A stretch of 64,000 nucleotides of DNA from Zygaena filipendulae (lineage: Eukaryota; Arthropoda; Insecta; Lepidoptera; Zygaenidae), in contig OU015654.1 of assembly GCA_907165275.2 (NCBI GenBank), positions 11,859,501-11,923,500 of the forward strand. The letters are read 5' to 3'. The notes under the pieces are model-generated. The model made no database searches, was not told the origin of the DNA, and was given only the letters and a program-made list of their open reading frames with translations. The first letter of the stretch is position 1. Every line of letters begins with the position of its first letter. The position numbers and the translations under genes are program-made. This document shows positions 49,621 to 60,998 of the stretch, in pieces.

Positions 49621-50657
49621 AATAATAAGAATAATCTAGTCTCAAACTAGCATAACTAGTGTAGGTTGTGTAGGTACTAACTGATACTGATAGGTGTCAA
49701 AAGTTCGATTCCCGCATTAGGGTTTAAATTCATGTTATTTTTGTTCCAATTCAGGTGAAGTTATAAAAAAAATTCTTAATGTCAATCTATAGTTAATTAG
49801 TTACGTCTCTTGTCTATAACTAACCTACTTGCCCAATTTCACTTTCATAAATGAAGTATGATAGTTATTAGTTCAATGATTTCATAAGAAAAACAATTTT
49901 AAAGATCAGCCTGTATATTGTTGTTTTACATTCAATTATTGAGAAATTCATCGGTTTGCCGCCAAAATTTTTAGCTTAACGTGCCAGTTGCAAGGCATTG
50001 ATCCGATTCTCAGCAATCCTTTTTTTAAAATCTGGTAGACGCTCGGCAGCGTGTTCAGTCAAGTTAAATAAAACGGTACTGGCGACGCTTGTTAGTAGGC
50101 GATTAGAAAATATCAATAATTGGTTATTAAGAAAGAAAAAGAAAATTATAGTGATATTATCTGTCCGGCTCTTAGAATATAATATGTTTGGCTTTTAAAA
50201 AGCTATAATTAGCTATGAAAAAAGTGATCCGGTCCAGTCAAATCAAGTTTTGAGTCCGGCTTTTGTATGTTTTTGGACCTGGCAACCCTAAATGTGGCTC
50301 ATACGGTTCAATACGGTTACGGTTCAATAATCTTTTAGAAAAAAGCACTTTTCTTTTCTTTTCTCTTTGTTTTTCCTTTTTATTTTATAACTATAATTTA
50401 CAATATGATGCAGTCAAATTACTTTGATGTAACAAGTTTTTCATCGCCTAAATTTATTCGGCTAATAATAATGGGATCTGTCTTGTTTTCTTTAGACGTA
50501 TCACCACACAGGATTTCCTGTTGGCCATCTATTATGGCCAATTCTTTGTCTTTTGTCCGTCGGTTATTCTTTCTGTGCTGTATGTAGAACCATCTGTAAC
50601 ATAATATTAAATGCGAATGTGAGTTTACTGTGTTTGATACGTGTATTTGTTTTTTTT

Positions 50658-50963
50658 ACCGACTTCCAAAAAAGGAGGAGGTTCTCAATTCGTCTGAATG
50701 TTGTTTTTTTTTTTGTATTTTTGTTACGCGATTACTCGAAGACGGTGGGACCGATTTGGATAATTCTTTTTTTGTTTAAAAGGTCCAAATCCTCCAAATT
50801 AGGTCTCATTGCCACCAAGTCGGAATCTGATGATGGGATCTTGGAGAAATCGAGGGAACTCTTCAAATACACACCTATAGCGATCAGGGTATTTTTTAAA
50901 GTTTGGAATAAATCGGTATTTTGTTATTTTTAGCTTTTTAGTTTTGTGTTTTTGGAAGTCGGT
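50658..50963. mobile_element. MITE-like element with ACCGACTTCCAAAAA ends
   Basis: Left 'accgacttccaaaaaagg' and right 'gtgtttttggaagtcggt' are inverted repeats of about 14 bases. The interior includes 'cgcgattactcgaagacgg' and 'tctgatgatgggatcttgg'. About 306 bp, the most complete member; others at 2062-2403, 16848-17070 and, as fragments, near 35825, 36505, 43545, 44215 and 60490. Confidence 0.75.
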
Positions 50964-50999
50964 TTTTATTTTTTTGTTAAAATTTTGTTTATTTGTTAT

Positions 51000-51140
51000 A
51001 TGCTTTCACGCCTTAACGGCTCAACCGAAGACCATAAAATTTTGGATACACGTTGTTATGTGGTACAGAGAAGGACATGGGGTACTTTTTATCCCTGGAT
51101 TCCTGCGGAACCTGCAATTCCTGTGAAATGGCTAGTAATA
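51000..51140 (-). repeat. RTE-like/SINE repeat fragment, inverted
   Basis: 'gctttcacgccttaacggct' followed by 'caaccgaagaccataaaat' and closing 'tgaaatggctagta'. Confidence 0.6.
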
Positions 51141-51561
51141 CGATAAAACTCTTTGTTACGGTATAAAAGTGACCCATGTGTATCAAGAACATATTCAGTA
51201 GCAGCTACTCATCGTTCTCGGGTTTATTTATGTTGTATTATCTACTCAGAGTTACTGTTGTTCTACCAGTGAAACAATTTTTGAAATCGATTCAGTAATT
51301 CCAGACAGTTTTCATGCTGTCTGTCAGTCTGTTGACAGTATTTGTGCAGACTTCATAAAATAGATTAACCTCATCTTGGAGCAACATAACTACCTATTTG
51401 TTTGTTTCATCGAAATGGATTGTCGGGAAAAATTTGTCGTCATTTAAAAGCGAAAGAGACATTAGATACGATAATTTTGATATTTTTCCTCTATTGCTAG
51501 GTTTTTCTGTTTATATTTCTGATATAACGGACCAAATTTTGGTGCAAGGACATGATAAAAC

Positions 51562-51625
51562 TCAAGAGATTCTTAGTTTCTTCATGATCATATTAACACT
51601 ATTTATTTGATTACCGAGAGAATTT
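51562..51625 (-). other. candidate terminal coding exon of gene E (weak)
   Basis: Exon 6 of E ends in phase 2 (TTC AC). A good acceptor (TTTTCTCCGCTGTCGATTTTTAG) at the expected side precedes one base plus 20 codons and TGA at 51564-51562. The encoded tail contains K-K-L-R near its end. The short intron (103 nt) is acceptable for insects. No similarity to the gene B tail, so this stays tentative. Confidence 0.3.
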
Positions 51626-51728
51626 CTAAAAATCGACAGCGGAGAAAACGTTAATTTAAAATCAGTTGATACTGTAAAAATAATTACATTATTAGAAATT
51701 CTCTTGAAATCCCTTCAATAATACTCAC

Positions 51729-54700
51729 GTGAAAATCAAAATCGGTAGTACAGTCAGAGCCGTGCTTACGTAGTACACAATGCCCACATCAACTTCCAAG
51801 GAAATCATGTAAATCCAAGAGTATATTGGACCGGACATCATAGAAGCCAGCACTTCCACCAGGTTGAATAAAGACACCATTTTACCTGAGCGTTACACCA
51901 CAATTTTTGTAAAGGAAAATTTTCAATCTTCATTTATTTCCTAACCAGAGATAAGTTCAAAAATAGAATAAGCTTTTTATGAACTAATAAGTAGAGTGAT
52001 TGTTTATCTGAAGGTTTAAAAATCAATCTCTTTGTAATATTGCATCATAGTTGAAAGCCACCAAAACTGTCCGTTTCTGGCACTTTCTATTTTTTTAGAA
52101 TTAAAATTATTATTAAGAATTTGTAAAGGCCTAAGGCGACTTTTTCTGCTTGCTATTTCGTCCAACGCAATTTCTTTGGAATAGAAAAGTGCCAGAGCTC
52201 GCGGTTGACATTCGAAAAGTTCCGTTTTGAACGGAAAAATAAATACGTAAAACTGGTTGCAGCAATTTAAGCGATTTTCCAAAAAAAAGTTACATACAAG
52301 TATGTGAATAATTTCTGAGTCTACTCTTTCTGAGTCTTATAAAATTTCCATGACATTTATGCATAGTTTATTTTGTTTACTTGTACAATTTTCAAAAGTC
52401 AAAATTTAAGATTAAATATAAAAATACAAAGATTCATTTTCTCTACCTAGTTTTACTTACTATAGAAGACCTATAGAAGACCTAAAAAAACCATCTGTTG
52501 ACCGAAGCCATCGACGCTCATATCTATATTGCGACATTAGTTGGCATCGAAAAAATTTAACTTTTCGACAGCACTGGTTGAATTTATACCTAGTTATAAA
52601 ATTCAGCCATCTGCTTTCGTTGGCAACTGTAGTTTATTGTGCAAAAAACACTATGATATACGTAGTTGGCAACTAGAGTTATCACCTCTGATGTAACTCA
52701 CCCAATTCATCACTGGTTACTAGTTTGGACGATATTGACCTTAGAGCTGTATACGAAGTTGCGTTGAACGTTTCGATCACCACAGCTGTAATGGACGTTA
52801 CAAATTTATTCATTTCTATACATTTTCAATTAAATCAATATGACTGTGTTTCATCTAATCCTTACTATTTTAAATGTGAAAGTGAGTTTGTTTGTTTATT
52901 TGTTTGTTTGGTTAAGGTTCCACGCCTTAACGGCTCAACCGATCGCCACAAAATTTTGTATACACATTGTCAGGGGTACAAAGACGGACATAGGGTACTT
53001 TTTATTTCAGGATTCCCGCAGGAACTCTGTAATAACCTTGGGGAACAGATAGTAGGTAGGTATGTAGATAATTACTGTTGCGGTCCAGATAGCTTAGTGT
53101 TGTCTGCATACTATTAAAACATGGAACATTTATTATTATTTTTGGCCTATCTGTCCGTCTTCGGACGACTCAATAGAATTTCATGAAACTCATTGTTAAC
53201 TATGAAATCGACAGCGTATAATTATTATTGGAAATAATGAAAATTTGTGGCATCTGTAACGTCTTCAATTATGCCGAACTTTCCAAATCTACCTATATTA
53301 CGATTTTATGTGTTCCGATATGAAGTAAAATTTGAATATCCTCCTTTTGGAGACTACACGGCATGTTAGTACACGGACGGAAAAAACTACCTACACGTTG
53401 TCAAGGGTAGGTACAGAAAAATATAGGGTAGTAAGTACTTTTATCTTGGAATAAGTACCTGGGGGATCTCTGAAACTAACGCGGGTGAAACCGCGGGGAA
53501 CAAACTGCTAGTAATTATAATGAATGAGAATCAAATACTTACTTCGCCATCATAAACATGTATACGCAAAGAAGAGAACAAATCGTTTACCGTGTCTTAT
53601 TGCCTTAAACACTTATTACACTTTACAATTTCTCAGACACGAATCCAGGAAATCGGAAGGTGTAATCGAAGTTAGAGCAATTGGTTCCGATTTAGGATCA
53701 GTGAGTGCGAGAGAGAGAGCAAGTGATCACACATCATCAAAATGTACCCTAGAGCAGTCGATTTAGGGTACAATTTAGTGTAGTATGATCACTCGCTCTC
53801 TCTCTCTCGCTCACTGATCCTAAATTGTATCCGATTTAGATTCTCTAAATTTGAAGTAGTGTAATAAGCCCATTACCAATATACATTTCCGTTGTGTTTC
53901 TGGCGAACCCGGTGCACAGACTTCCGATGATTTTGCTGACGCTCGAAATTAATCCCAGGATAGAGTCATCCCACTGCCAACGACGACTAAAAATGCTAAC
54001 AGATATTAGTGCACCTAAAAAAGGTTAAAACACCTGATCAAATACCAACGCTTATAAATATTAGAAAGTAGCTGTTCCTTGCAGCTTCGCCTGTATGAGT
54101 GTTTGGATTCCCTCGGAAACTCTTTCTTCAGAAAGTAGCTCATGCTTTGTTTTGGGTGTCATCTTCTTGTCAAATTTTATCGATATCTGTTCAATGGTTT
54201 AGATGTGAAAAGGTAAGTAACAGACAGACAGTACATATGTTTTGATAAAAGTAGGTAATAAAAGTTTTTTTATTTTATAAATAAGAGGCTAGGTGTCTGA
54301 TCACAGAGCTCACATGAAGTTAAGTGACGGTATGGTCAGACATTGTAAGTATACCTAGTCTGGAATGGGGACTAGCACTGACGGAACACCGGATAGGCAA
54401 TTGGCGACATATGGTCATTTGAAGGTACTAGAAAGTGCCTCGAGGTCATTGTTGGGATTTGAATCTATGCTATGCGGTGTGTGATCCGAATGTACCAACC
54501 ACTGAGTTATCAGCGCTATGAACGTTTTAAGCGTGAAAGCCGTACCGAACACACGCATGTCACGTGAAGTCTTCGTTATTTCAGTCACTTTTCAGCATCT
54601 ATTTTGGACCCCGAGCAGGAAACTGGCTTTGAAGAGAGCCATGTTTTAAACTTGGGGAACAATCTAACATTGTAATTGGCGTTTCGCCATAATTGAAGAA

Positions 54701-57700
54701 GTATATGAAGAAATTTTAATCACTAAGAAACGTCGTCAGCAAATTATAATTATAGACGCCATTATTAAAGAAGAAGAAGAAGAAAAACTTTCACAAAGTA
54801 CTAGGTGTGGATTTGAACCAGTGGCTAGAGTTTACTTATTTACGCCGAGTATAGGACTCAAGTTGTGCACATGTATCATAGTGTATTAACACTAGGCGAG
54901 CCCCCACGATACCACTCACGTTGCACGTTGATTTCTTAGTTCTCGTGGAAATTCCTGGATAAAAATACCCTTTGTCACACATGAACACTATAGCTTCCTA
55001 TAGGTGAAAGGTTTTTAAATTGGCTGAGTAGTTTTTGAGTTAGAAACAAACGAACATATTATATGTACAAAATCGAATCTTGGTATTTATAATGTTATGT
55101 CATAGTAGCTGTGCCCCGCAGTTTCACCAGCGTGAATTTTGAAATTCTCGCAGGAACTCCAAAATAAAACTATGTCAAAAAAAATCTGGGTAACCAACCC
55201 TTATCACCTAGGGTATAAAACATAGTCTACGACCTATTCTCAGACCTACCATAATTTCATAAAAATCAGTCAAGGCGTTTCGGAGGAGTTCGGTAACAAA
55301 CACTGTGAACCAAGATTTTTGATATCAGATTAAAGAAGTAGGTACTATAATATTTAGAGTTACCGAAAAATGCCGTATGCAAATTGCTATATTTTTTTAC
55401 GCTGTAACAGGTATGGAAACCCCAACTTTTTGAGCGTGTATTAAAAAATTCATCTTAGCCATACGTTTTTGCACAGTCCAGCATAAATTTAAAGCGTCTA
55501 CTCACCAAAAAGATGTGCGCATACGAAGAATGTTGTATAGAAACTATACATTAGAGCATCCCAATTGAATCGGTATCTTGTGAAAAGATAACGGACAGTG
55601 AATTCGCCTGAAATAAAAAATAAATAAAATAAATAAATGAATGAAATCATCGCAAAAGTAATAAATAAAAAGCAGCATGTTAAGTATACATACAACTGTA
55701 ATTTATTCAAATGAAGAATAGAGTTTTCACACATTAATATCCTAAAAAGGATAGAGGTCGTAGTTTGCGTATAAACTTAAAAGTGTATAGCTGTGTTTAC
55801 TTCTCTGGTGAAACTGTTAAATAAATAATTATGTAGATTATATTTTCGAAAGAGTTAAATACGTACCATAAGATGGTCCATAAATGAACATGATGGAAGC
55901 GAGCACTAAAATAGATTTGGTCCTTCGCTTATTGGGACCTTTCTTGAACGCTACTGTAAGAGTGTCTGTCACATGCTTCATGTTAAAGAATTCTTTCAGA
56001 AAAAGCATTAGGTTGAACGAATTTTTCTAAAATAAAATAATGAACATTAATTATCTCTGAAGAGAACAAACGAGAATATCATACAGTTATAAGTACAGTA
56101 CGTATAGGTACTAACTGATTAAATATTGTATATCTACTTGGTTAAAATAAAAAAATTAGGTAGAGGAATGGCTAAATCGGCATTGCAATCTTGTTTGAAG
56201 CAATCCTACTGTCTTACAAAGCTAGGTCGATTTGATCCAACTTTATCAAAGGAAGTAGAATCAATCAACTGTAACAATCTTAATGACACTGCATTAGGTC
56301 CATAAACATTACAAATTTTTGCCGCGGCTTGCGTTGTATTCTTCCTTATTTGTAATAAAATTTTTAAAATGTATCGAATTTCTTCCTTTTATAGATTCAC
56401 TCATTTTGACATAAAGAAAAACAAATGAAAATTGCTGGGAACCACATTTTATTCATTGGTTTCTTTTTTAAAATGTAATTTTTTTAATCTTGTCAAAACC
56501 AAACAGATATAAAACATAGTGCAGCCAAAGAGATTATATTGTATTAAAAGTTTATACATCTATACTATCTTTAAACGAGCAGTTCTTGTATATATGTATC
56601 TATATAGTATATATACAACGTGTTAATGAATTAACTGAAAACTAGAAAGTAGTTTGCTCAGAATCAACTAGCGAATCGATCGCACTATGTTTTAATATAG
56701 GTTCTATTTTTTCATTTTTACTAGCCCATGTCTCAATTATTTATAAATAATATTTGGCGCGTACGCCACCCGTAGCAAAAAAAATTGAACCGGTATGCGC
56801 GGGCGTAGCGCTTGGAACTTCGTAGATAGGTCACCTCCAAATTAATGTTGAATAACTTTTAAAGTATAAATTTTTTTGACATAAAATATATTTTAATCAT
56901 ATTATTGTTTATTTTTTAAATGGGGTGTATCAGGTTTTCAGTTAATTCATTAACACGTTGCATAATATATATAATCTGAATCTCGGAAACGGCTCCAACG
57001 ATTTTCATGAAATTTAGTATGCAAGGGGTTTTGAGTGCGATTAATCGATTTAGCTAGGTTTCATTTTTTGAAAACGTCGTTTTATCCGTGTTTTCAGGCA
57101 ATGAAAAATGAGTGTTTTTCTACTTAACAATAGATGGCGCATATGCAACGAGCGAAGCTCGGTTACCCAGATATTACTATATAATATGCGAAATGACTTT
57201 TTCCCCGACCTAATATGCCTCTAAGTCCAAACTGCGCGAACTTACATCACCCTACCTTAAGCTACTTTAGAGTTCCTACAGGAATTCCGAAACTCACGCG
57301 GGTGAATCTTCAGAATGGTCGGACCGACTTTGACGGAACTTTCACTGCTAATTAGGGCCCATTCATAAAGAACGTCACATTGTGTGACAAGGGGTGGGAG
57401 GGACCTAAGTTTCGTGACGTCACATTTAAAATCTTATTTATCCAAATGTTAAAATGCCAAATTTAAACTATTAACGAAAAACTTCAAAATATTTCCAACT
57501 CTCTCTGTATAACAATAAGGTTTAAATTGTTCTGTCGGCACTTCTGTTTTAATTTAATAATTTCTAATAGATATAAAATTAAAAAATATGTCTGACGTCA
57601 CACTGGGTCTTACAAATGTGACCAACTATAAAGAATGGGGTAGGGGTCAGAAAATCACGAAATTAATGTCAGGTACTTTATGCAGGACACAGCTCATGTT

Positions 57701-58335
57701 ATAAGGAGTAAATTAGGCTATACTTTGGACTTCCTGCGGAAATTCCGAAACTCACGCGGGTGAAATCGCGGGGAACAGCTAGTGTATAATAAAACATGAT
57801 TTTTACTATATTATACTTTTACTATTATCTTGTTATGTACCAAACGCAAAAAATACAAAAAGAAAAATGAAATTATAACAGGACTGTATATTCTAATGCT
57901 TACCTACCTGTGGTTTCTTTTCGGTATTAGGCCTCTCAGGATCCTTAATATAAGCAAATCCGTATGTGATGCTGATTAAATATAACAGGGAACTTGTAGT
58001 GAAAACTCCATAATATCCTATTAGATCCAGCAACACTCCACTAAGTGCAGATCCTATCGGGGTGCCAGCAGTTAAGCATAGATTGGCGACACCAACTCTA
58101 AATGTCCTGGATTCCCCACTTGATATATCACCTATATAGCTGAAAGCACCCATGTAGGTCACAATCCAACCACCAGTGATTGCTGGGAAAAAAGCTTCCA
58201 TGAAAACAGCAACTTGCACGGGCAATTCGTAAAAGAAATACGCGTTCAGCAGCGCGCTAACACAGCTGAGCAACTCTCCTATTATTGGAAGGAGTATGCA
58301 TATTTTTCTTCTCCCCGTCCTATCACTCCATGCGC
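51729..58335 (-). CDS. gene E: SLC46 / PCFT-like MFS transporter, first coding exon not in window
   Basis: Exons 58335-57908, 56026-55867, 55607-55506, 54014-53877, 52785-52702 and 51885-51729; lengths 428, 160, 102, 138, 84, 157 nt. The first exon seen starts after a clear acceptor (TTTATTCCTAG) in phase 1, completing the Gly codon of G-A-W-S-D-R-T-G-R-R-K (motif A), so helices 1 and 2 must come from an upstream exon. I could not find one in 58336-64000, which implies an intron over 5.6 kb or loss of the 5' end. Exon 3 gives Y-L-F-T-R-Y-R-F-N-W-D, exon 5 E-T-F-N-A-T-S-Y-T-A-L-R-S, exon 6 the last helices. All splice sites are canonical and no stop interrupts. The extra intron inside motif A is not in A, B or D. 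Introns contain a nested MITE, SINE and foldback. Confidence 0.87.
52860..53055 (-). repeat. RTE-like/SINE repeat, inverted (intron 4 of gene E)
   Basis: 'actattttaaatgtgaaag' at the left, 'cgccttaacggctcaaccg' inside, and 'gattcccgcaggaactctg' near the right. Confidence 0.7.
53375..53515 (-). repeat. RTE-like/SINE terminal fragment, inverted (intron 4 of gene E)
   Basis: 'aactacctacacgttgtcaa' and closing 'gcgggtgaaaccgcggggaa'. Confidence 0.65.
53692..53826. repeat. foldback with GA/TC-rich arms (intron 4 of gene E)
   Basis: 'ttaggatcagtgagtgcgag' and 'agagagcaagtgatcac' on the left pair with 'gtgatcactcgctctc'-type sequence and 'gctcactgatcctaa' on the right. The loop of about 45 bases contains 'taccctagagcag'. 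Unlike the AT-rich foldbacks elsewhere. Confidence 0.75.
54320..54525 (-). mobile_element. tRNA-derived SINE, inverted (intron 3 of gene E)
   Basis: Reversed A box 'ccactgagttatcagcgct' near 54499-54517 and reversed B box 'gggatttgaat' at 54454-54464, with 'gtgcctcgaggtcattgttg' between head and body. Same family as the plus-strand copy at 8958-9190. The body end is approximate. Confidence 0.7.
54905..55310 (+). repeat. two RTE-like/SINE repeats (intron 3 of gene E)
   Basis: A diverged copy from 'cgataccactcacgttgca' to 'gagttagaaacaaacg' and a second opening 'agctgtgccccgcagtttca' at about 55109. Confidence 0.6.
56560..57190. repeat. older interspersed element split by a MITE (intron 1 of gene E)
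   Basis: 'ctttaaacgagcagttcttg' on the left and 'aatctcggaaacggctccaa', 'aatagatggcgcatatgcaa' and 'cgagcgaagctcggttaccc' on the right look like one element interrupted at about 56616-56960. I recognise this motif order as a common lepidopteran repeat; its class is not assigned. Confidence 0.55.
56616..56960. mobile_element. MITE with 27-bp perfect terminal inverted repeats
   Basis: Left end begins 'caacgtgttaatgaattaac' and the right end is its exact reverse complement over 27 bases, ending 'cattaacacgttg'. 345 bp, non-coding, AT-rich flanks. A truncated relative lies in the 908-bp element of gene D. Confidence 0.85.
57355..57660. repeat. degenerate inverted-end repeat (intron 1 of gene E)
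   Basis: 'gggcccattcataaagaacg' on the left and 'caactataaagaatggggta' on the right are loosely inverted, with 'cacattgtgtgacaaggggt' and two 'tgacgtcaca' sites inside. Probably an old MITE, unrelated to the CRE-bearing family. Confidence 0.5.
57690..57785 (-). repeat. RTE-like/SINE terminal fragment, inverted (intron 1 of gene E)
   Basis: 'gttataaggagtaaattagg' then 'aaactcacgcgggtgaaat' and 'ggggaacagctagtg'; closely like the fragment at 1-85. Confidence 0.65.
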
Positions 58336-59444
58336 CTAGGAATAAAAATAAAAATATGTCCGGTTTAAAGAAATATTTTTTAAATAATTATTACTGTGTC
58401 ACTTACTAAAACATCTCGAAACCAAATTTGCTGCTGGAGCCTTCAAAGTAAAATATTCCGAATGCTATATCGAGTGGTAGAACTAGTTACCTTTCGTTAC
58501 GTTTGAAGAAAATATTTGCTTCCATTATCATTTGATGATAGACAGTTTCAATGACATCAAATACTTAATTATTATCAGCCAACTTGGGTAATTCATTATT
58601 TATTTTAGAAAATCTAAATAGATCATGTAGAGAATTCTATTACAGCATTGTTTAACTTGGAGCTCCCGACTGTTCTATTACCTACTTTTATTTACAAAAC
58701 TGTATTACCTATCTAATACGTAAATAAACAGAGTCGCTATTTTTCCACATATAATTGCATAAAACTGTATTGTTAAATAATAAGTAATGCACATATTTTA
58801 GCATATTTAACTGTTTTATCAGTTATTATTACAGTTGCTATCGATTTGTGTAAACAATAAACATCTGTAAAGTATGTTTTGACATTTGCTCTCATTCGTA
58901 AATACTTTATAAATACACCTACTATAGGTAATTTTCATACAGTTTCTACAATACAATTATAGTATAATATACATATTCACTACTACTGTTTAAAGTGTCG
59001 CGCATCGAAACCTAGCACGATAACATTCAGCAGTTTTTGAGTGATGTGCGTACAAACAAACATAGAGATTGTTTAAATTTAATTATTTTTTACCCTCTGT
59101 GCTAATCACTTATTCGTTTTTCTTTTTATGCCACAAATTGAGATTGCGATTAAATTTTTTATGAGATGTTTAAAAAATGTTTGGTATTATCGTCTTCGTC
59201 TACTTTTTCATCTAAAATAGTAATTTCACATCAAAATATGCTTATCAAAAGAGATTTGACTTTGGCGCATCTTTGATCGCTGCCGCGGTACGCTTGCTGC
59301 GCTTGCTCTGCAAATCTAATCTAACCGCTGGGAGTGCACGCTGATCAGAATTTGTCACTAGTTTTGGCATACCTAGTCATATTATCGATACGCGTAGATA
59401 TACTAATAATAATATTATCAAGAGGAAAGAACTGATTTTTTGTT

Positions 59445-59610
59445 TGTTTGTTACGATTTAACTCAAAAACTACCGAACGGATTTTAAAAATTCTTTTACC
59501 ATTGGAAAGCTAAATTATCCCTGAGTACCACAGACTATATTGTAATCCGGAATTCTCGCGGAAACTCCGAAATTATCGCGGGTGAAACCTCGCGGGACAG
59601 CTAGTGTATT
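59445..59610 (-). repeat. RTE-like/SINE repeat, inverted
   Basis: 'actaccgaacggattttaaa' inside and closing 'gcgggtgaaacctcgcggga' then 'cagctagt'. Confidence 0.65.
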
Positions 59611-59804
59611 ATATTTTGCGTGCATGCATAGCAAGTATAAGTTTTTCTGATGTACATTTATATAAATAGTTAAACACCCTTTTAAAAATTATCGTTTATT
59701 TATGTAGGTACATAAAATCAATTTTATCCTCATATTTTGCTCGAGCATATTAATGTTTCGGATAAAATAGCATGTTTTATGCCTTTGATGTACAATCTAT
59801 GTAC

Positions 59805-60000
59805 TACTAGCTATTTCCGCGATTTCACCTGAGTTAATCTCGGAGTTCTCACGTGAATTCCGGGAAAAAGTTCCCTATGTCCTTCTAAGTACTCTAGGCA
59901 ACGTATATTTAAATTTTCATGGTGATCGGTTGAGCCGTTAAGGCGTGAAGCGTAACAAACTAACAAATTCACTTTCACATATTTTTATTATAGTGGGTAA
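59805..60000 (+). repeat. RTE-like/SINE repeat
   Basis: 'tagctatttccgcgatttca' at the start, 'tggtgatcggttgagccgtt' inside, ends 'tcactttcacatatttttat'. Confidence 0.7.
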
Positions 60001-60599
60001 AGGATTTCCTTCAGCTTTAGTCACGGGCAAAAGTTTTATGTTTTCGTTGTTTATTTTTGCCCACGTTATTCGGTGCACAGTAAAGTAATAGTGTACACAA
60101 AGGATGTATTACCTTTAATGCAGTTGCGGTCTCCAAGGAAAACGGCTGCAGGTTTCCCTGCAAAGTCAAGCATGTCTATTCTATCCTAGGGTGACCATAT
60201 TGTCACTTTTATGCAGTAATACTTTTTTATTCTAGATAACCATTATAAGCAAATTCTGCTGAACATTAACTGAACAAACTTCTAAATGAATGAGAATTTT
60301 AATTTTTTTATTTAGCTATATTAATTTTCTGTCTATTTTTGTCTATACCTACTGTATATTTATGGTGGAAAAAAATTACTATTTTCGCCGTTTTACTGTT
60401 TTTAACTCCTTAGGTGTTTAATTTCTAAAGGAAAGGAGTTTTTGTACTTTACAAAAAATATACATAGGTATAGCCGAATTCAGAACCTTTTTGGAAGTCG
60501 GTTAAAAAGAAAAGTTTTTTGTAAATTATATAATTTCACAAGATAAATAAAGCTTTTTCTTTCGCACTGGTTTGAAAATATAATTTGAAATGTAAAATT

Positions 60600-60998
60600 G
60601 GTTTATGTGCAGTATAATAATAATGCATACCGTATTCTGATGAAACTGCCTAAATACTGCAGCGCGTCGGGTATGTTCGCCGAGGCCGGAGTGCCTGATT
60701 ATTTCGCGATTATTACATCTCGGGTTGCAGCCTTTTGGGCCCGCATCCGCGATTCTGAGAGTGAGATCCTCAGGGTATGCGCCGAGAGCCCTGATAACCC
60801 CATAATTAGGTACTGGCTTGGCGTACATCGCGACACTAATCGTAAATAATATGCACCTCCACTTGGGGGTCATATTTCAATTTAATTTGCGTCTTATCTG
60901 TCATGTTTTAAAATTACGTTGTTGTTTTTTTTTTTGTTTTGGATGGCAATGGTTTTTTTTTTTACCTGAAATAAATGATTTATTATTATTATTATATT
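60600..60998 (+). mobile_element. CR1/jockey-type LINE, C-terminal coding fragment and tail
   Basis: An open frame from 60598 to 60849 contains N-N-A-Y-R-I-L, L-P-K-Y-C-S-A-S-G-M-F-A and later R-Y-W near its end. This string is typical of the region after the reverse transcriptase in arthropod CR1/L2/jockey-clade LINE ORF2 proteins. It is followed by a short 3' untranslated segment and 'aaataaatgatttattatta' with a (tta)n tail near 60978-60998. The rest of the element is absent: 5'-truncated and dead. Family recognition is from memory of motifs, not a search. Confidence 0.75.

Larger units (their letters stand above)
46908..51561. other. intergenic region between gene D start and gene E end
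   Basis: Holds the presumed gene D promoter. Segments 46908-47340, 47436-48040 and 49621-50650 show AT-rich sequence with no exon or clear repeat apart from 47849-47878, the inverted match to the duplication junction. 49195-49290 has a (ttta)n tract followed by 'ctttattaaaaataattt', resembling an inverted retroelement end. Other repeats are listed separately. Several open frames of 60 to 126 codons here lack family motifs and overlap repeats. Confidence 0.5.

Noticed and set aside
50553..50933. 126-codon plus-strand frame
   Set aside because: Mostly covers a MITE-like element (50658-50963); Phe/Ser-rich composition reflects T-rich DNA.
60526..60873. 115-codon minus-strand frame
   Set aside because: Antisense of the LINE C-terminal fragment, whose plus-strand frame carries the recognised motifs.
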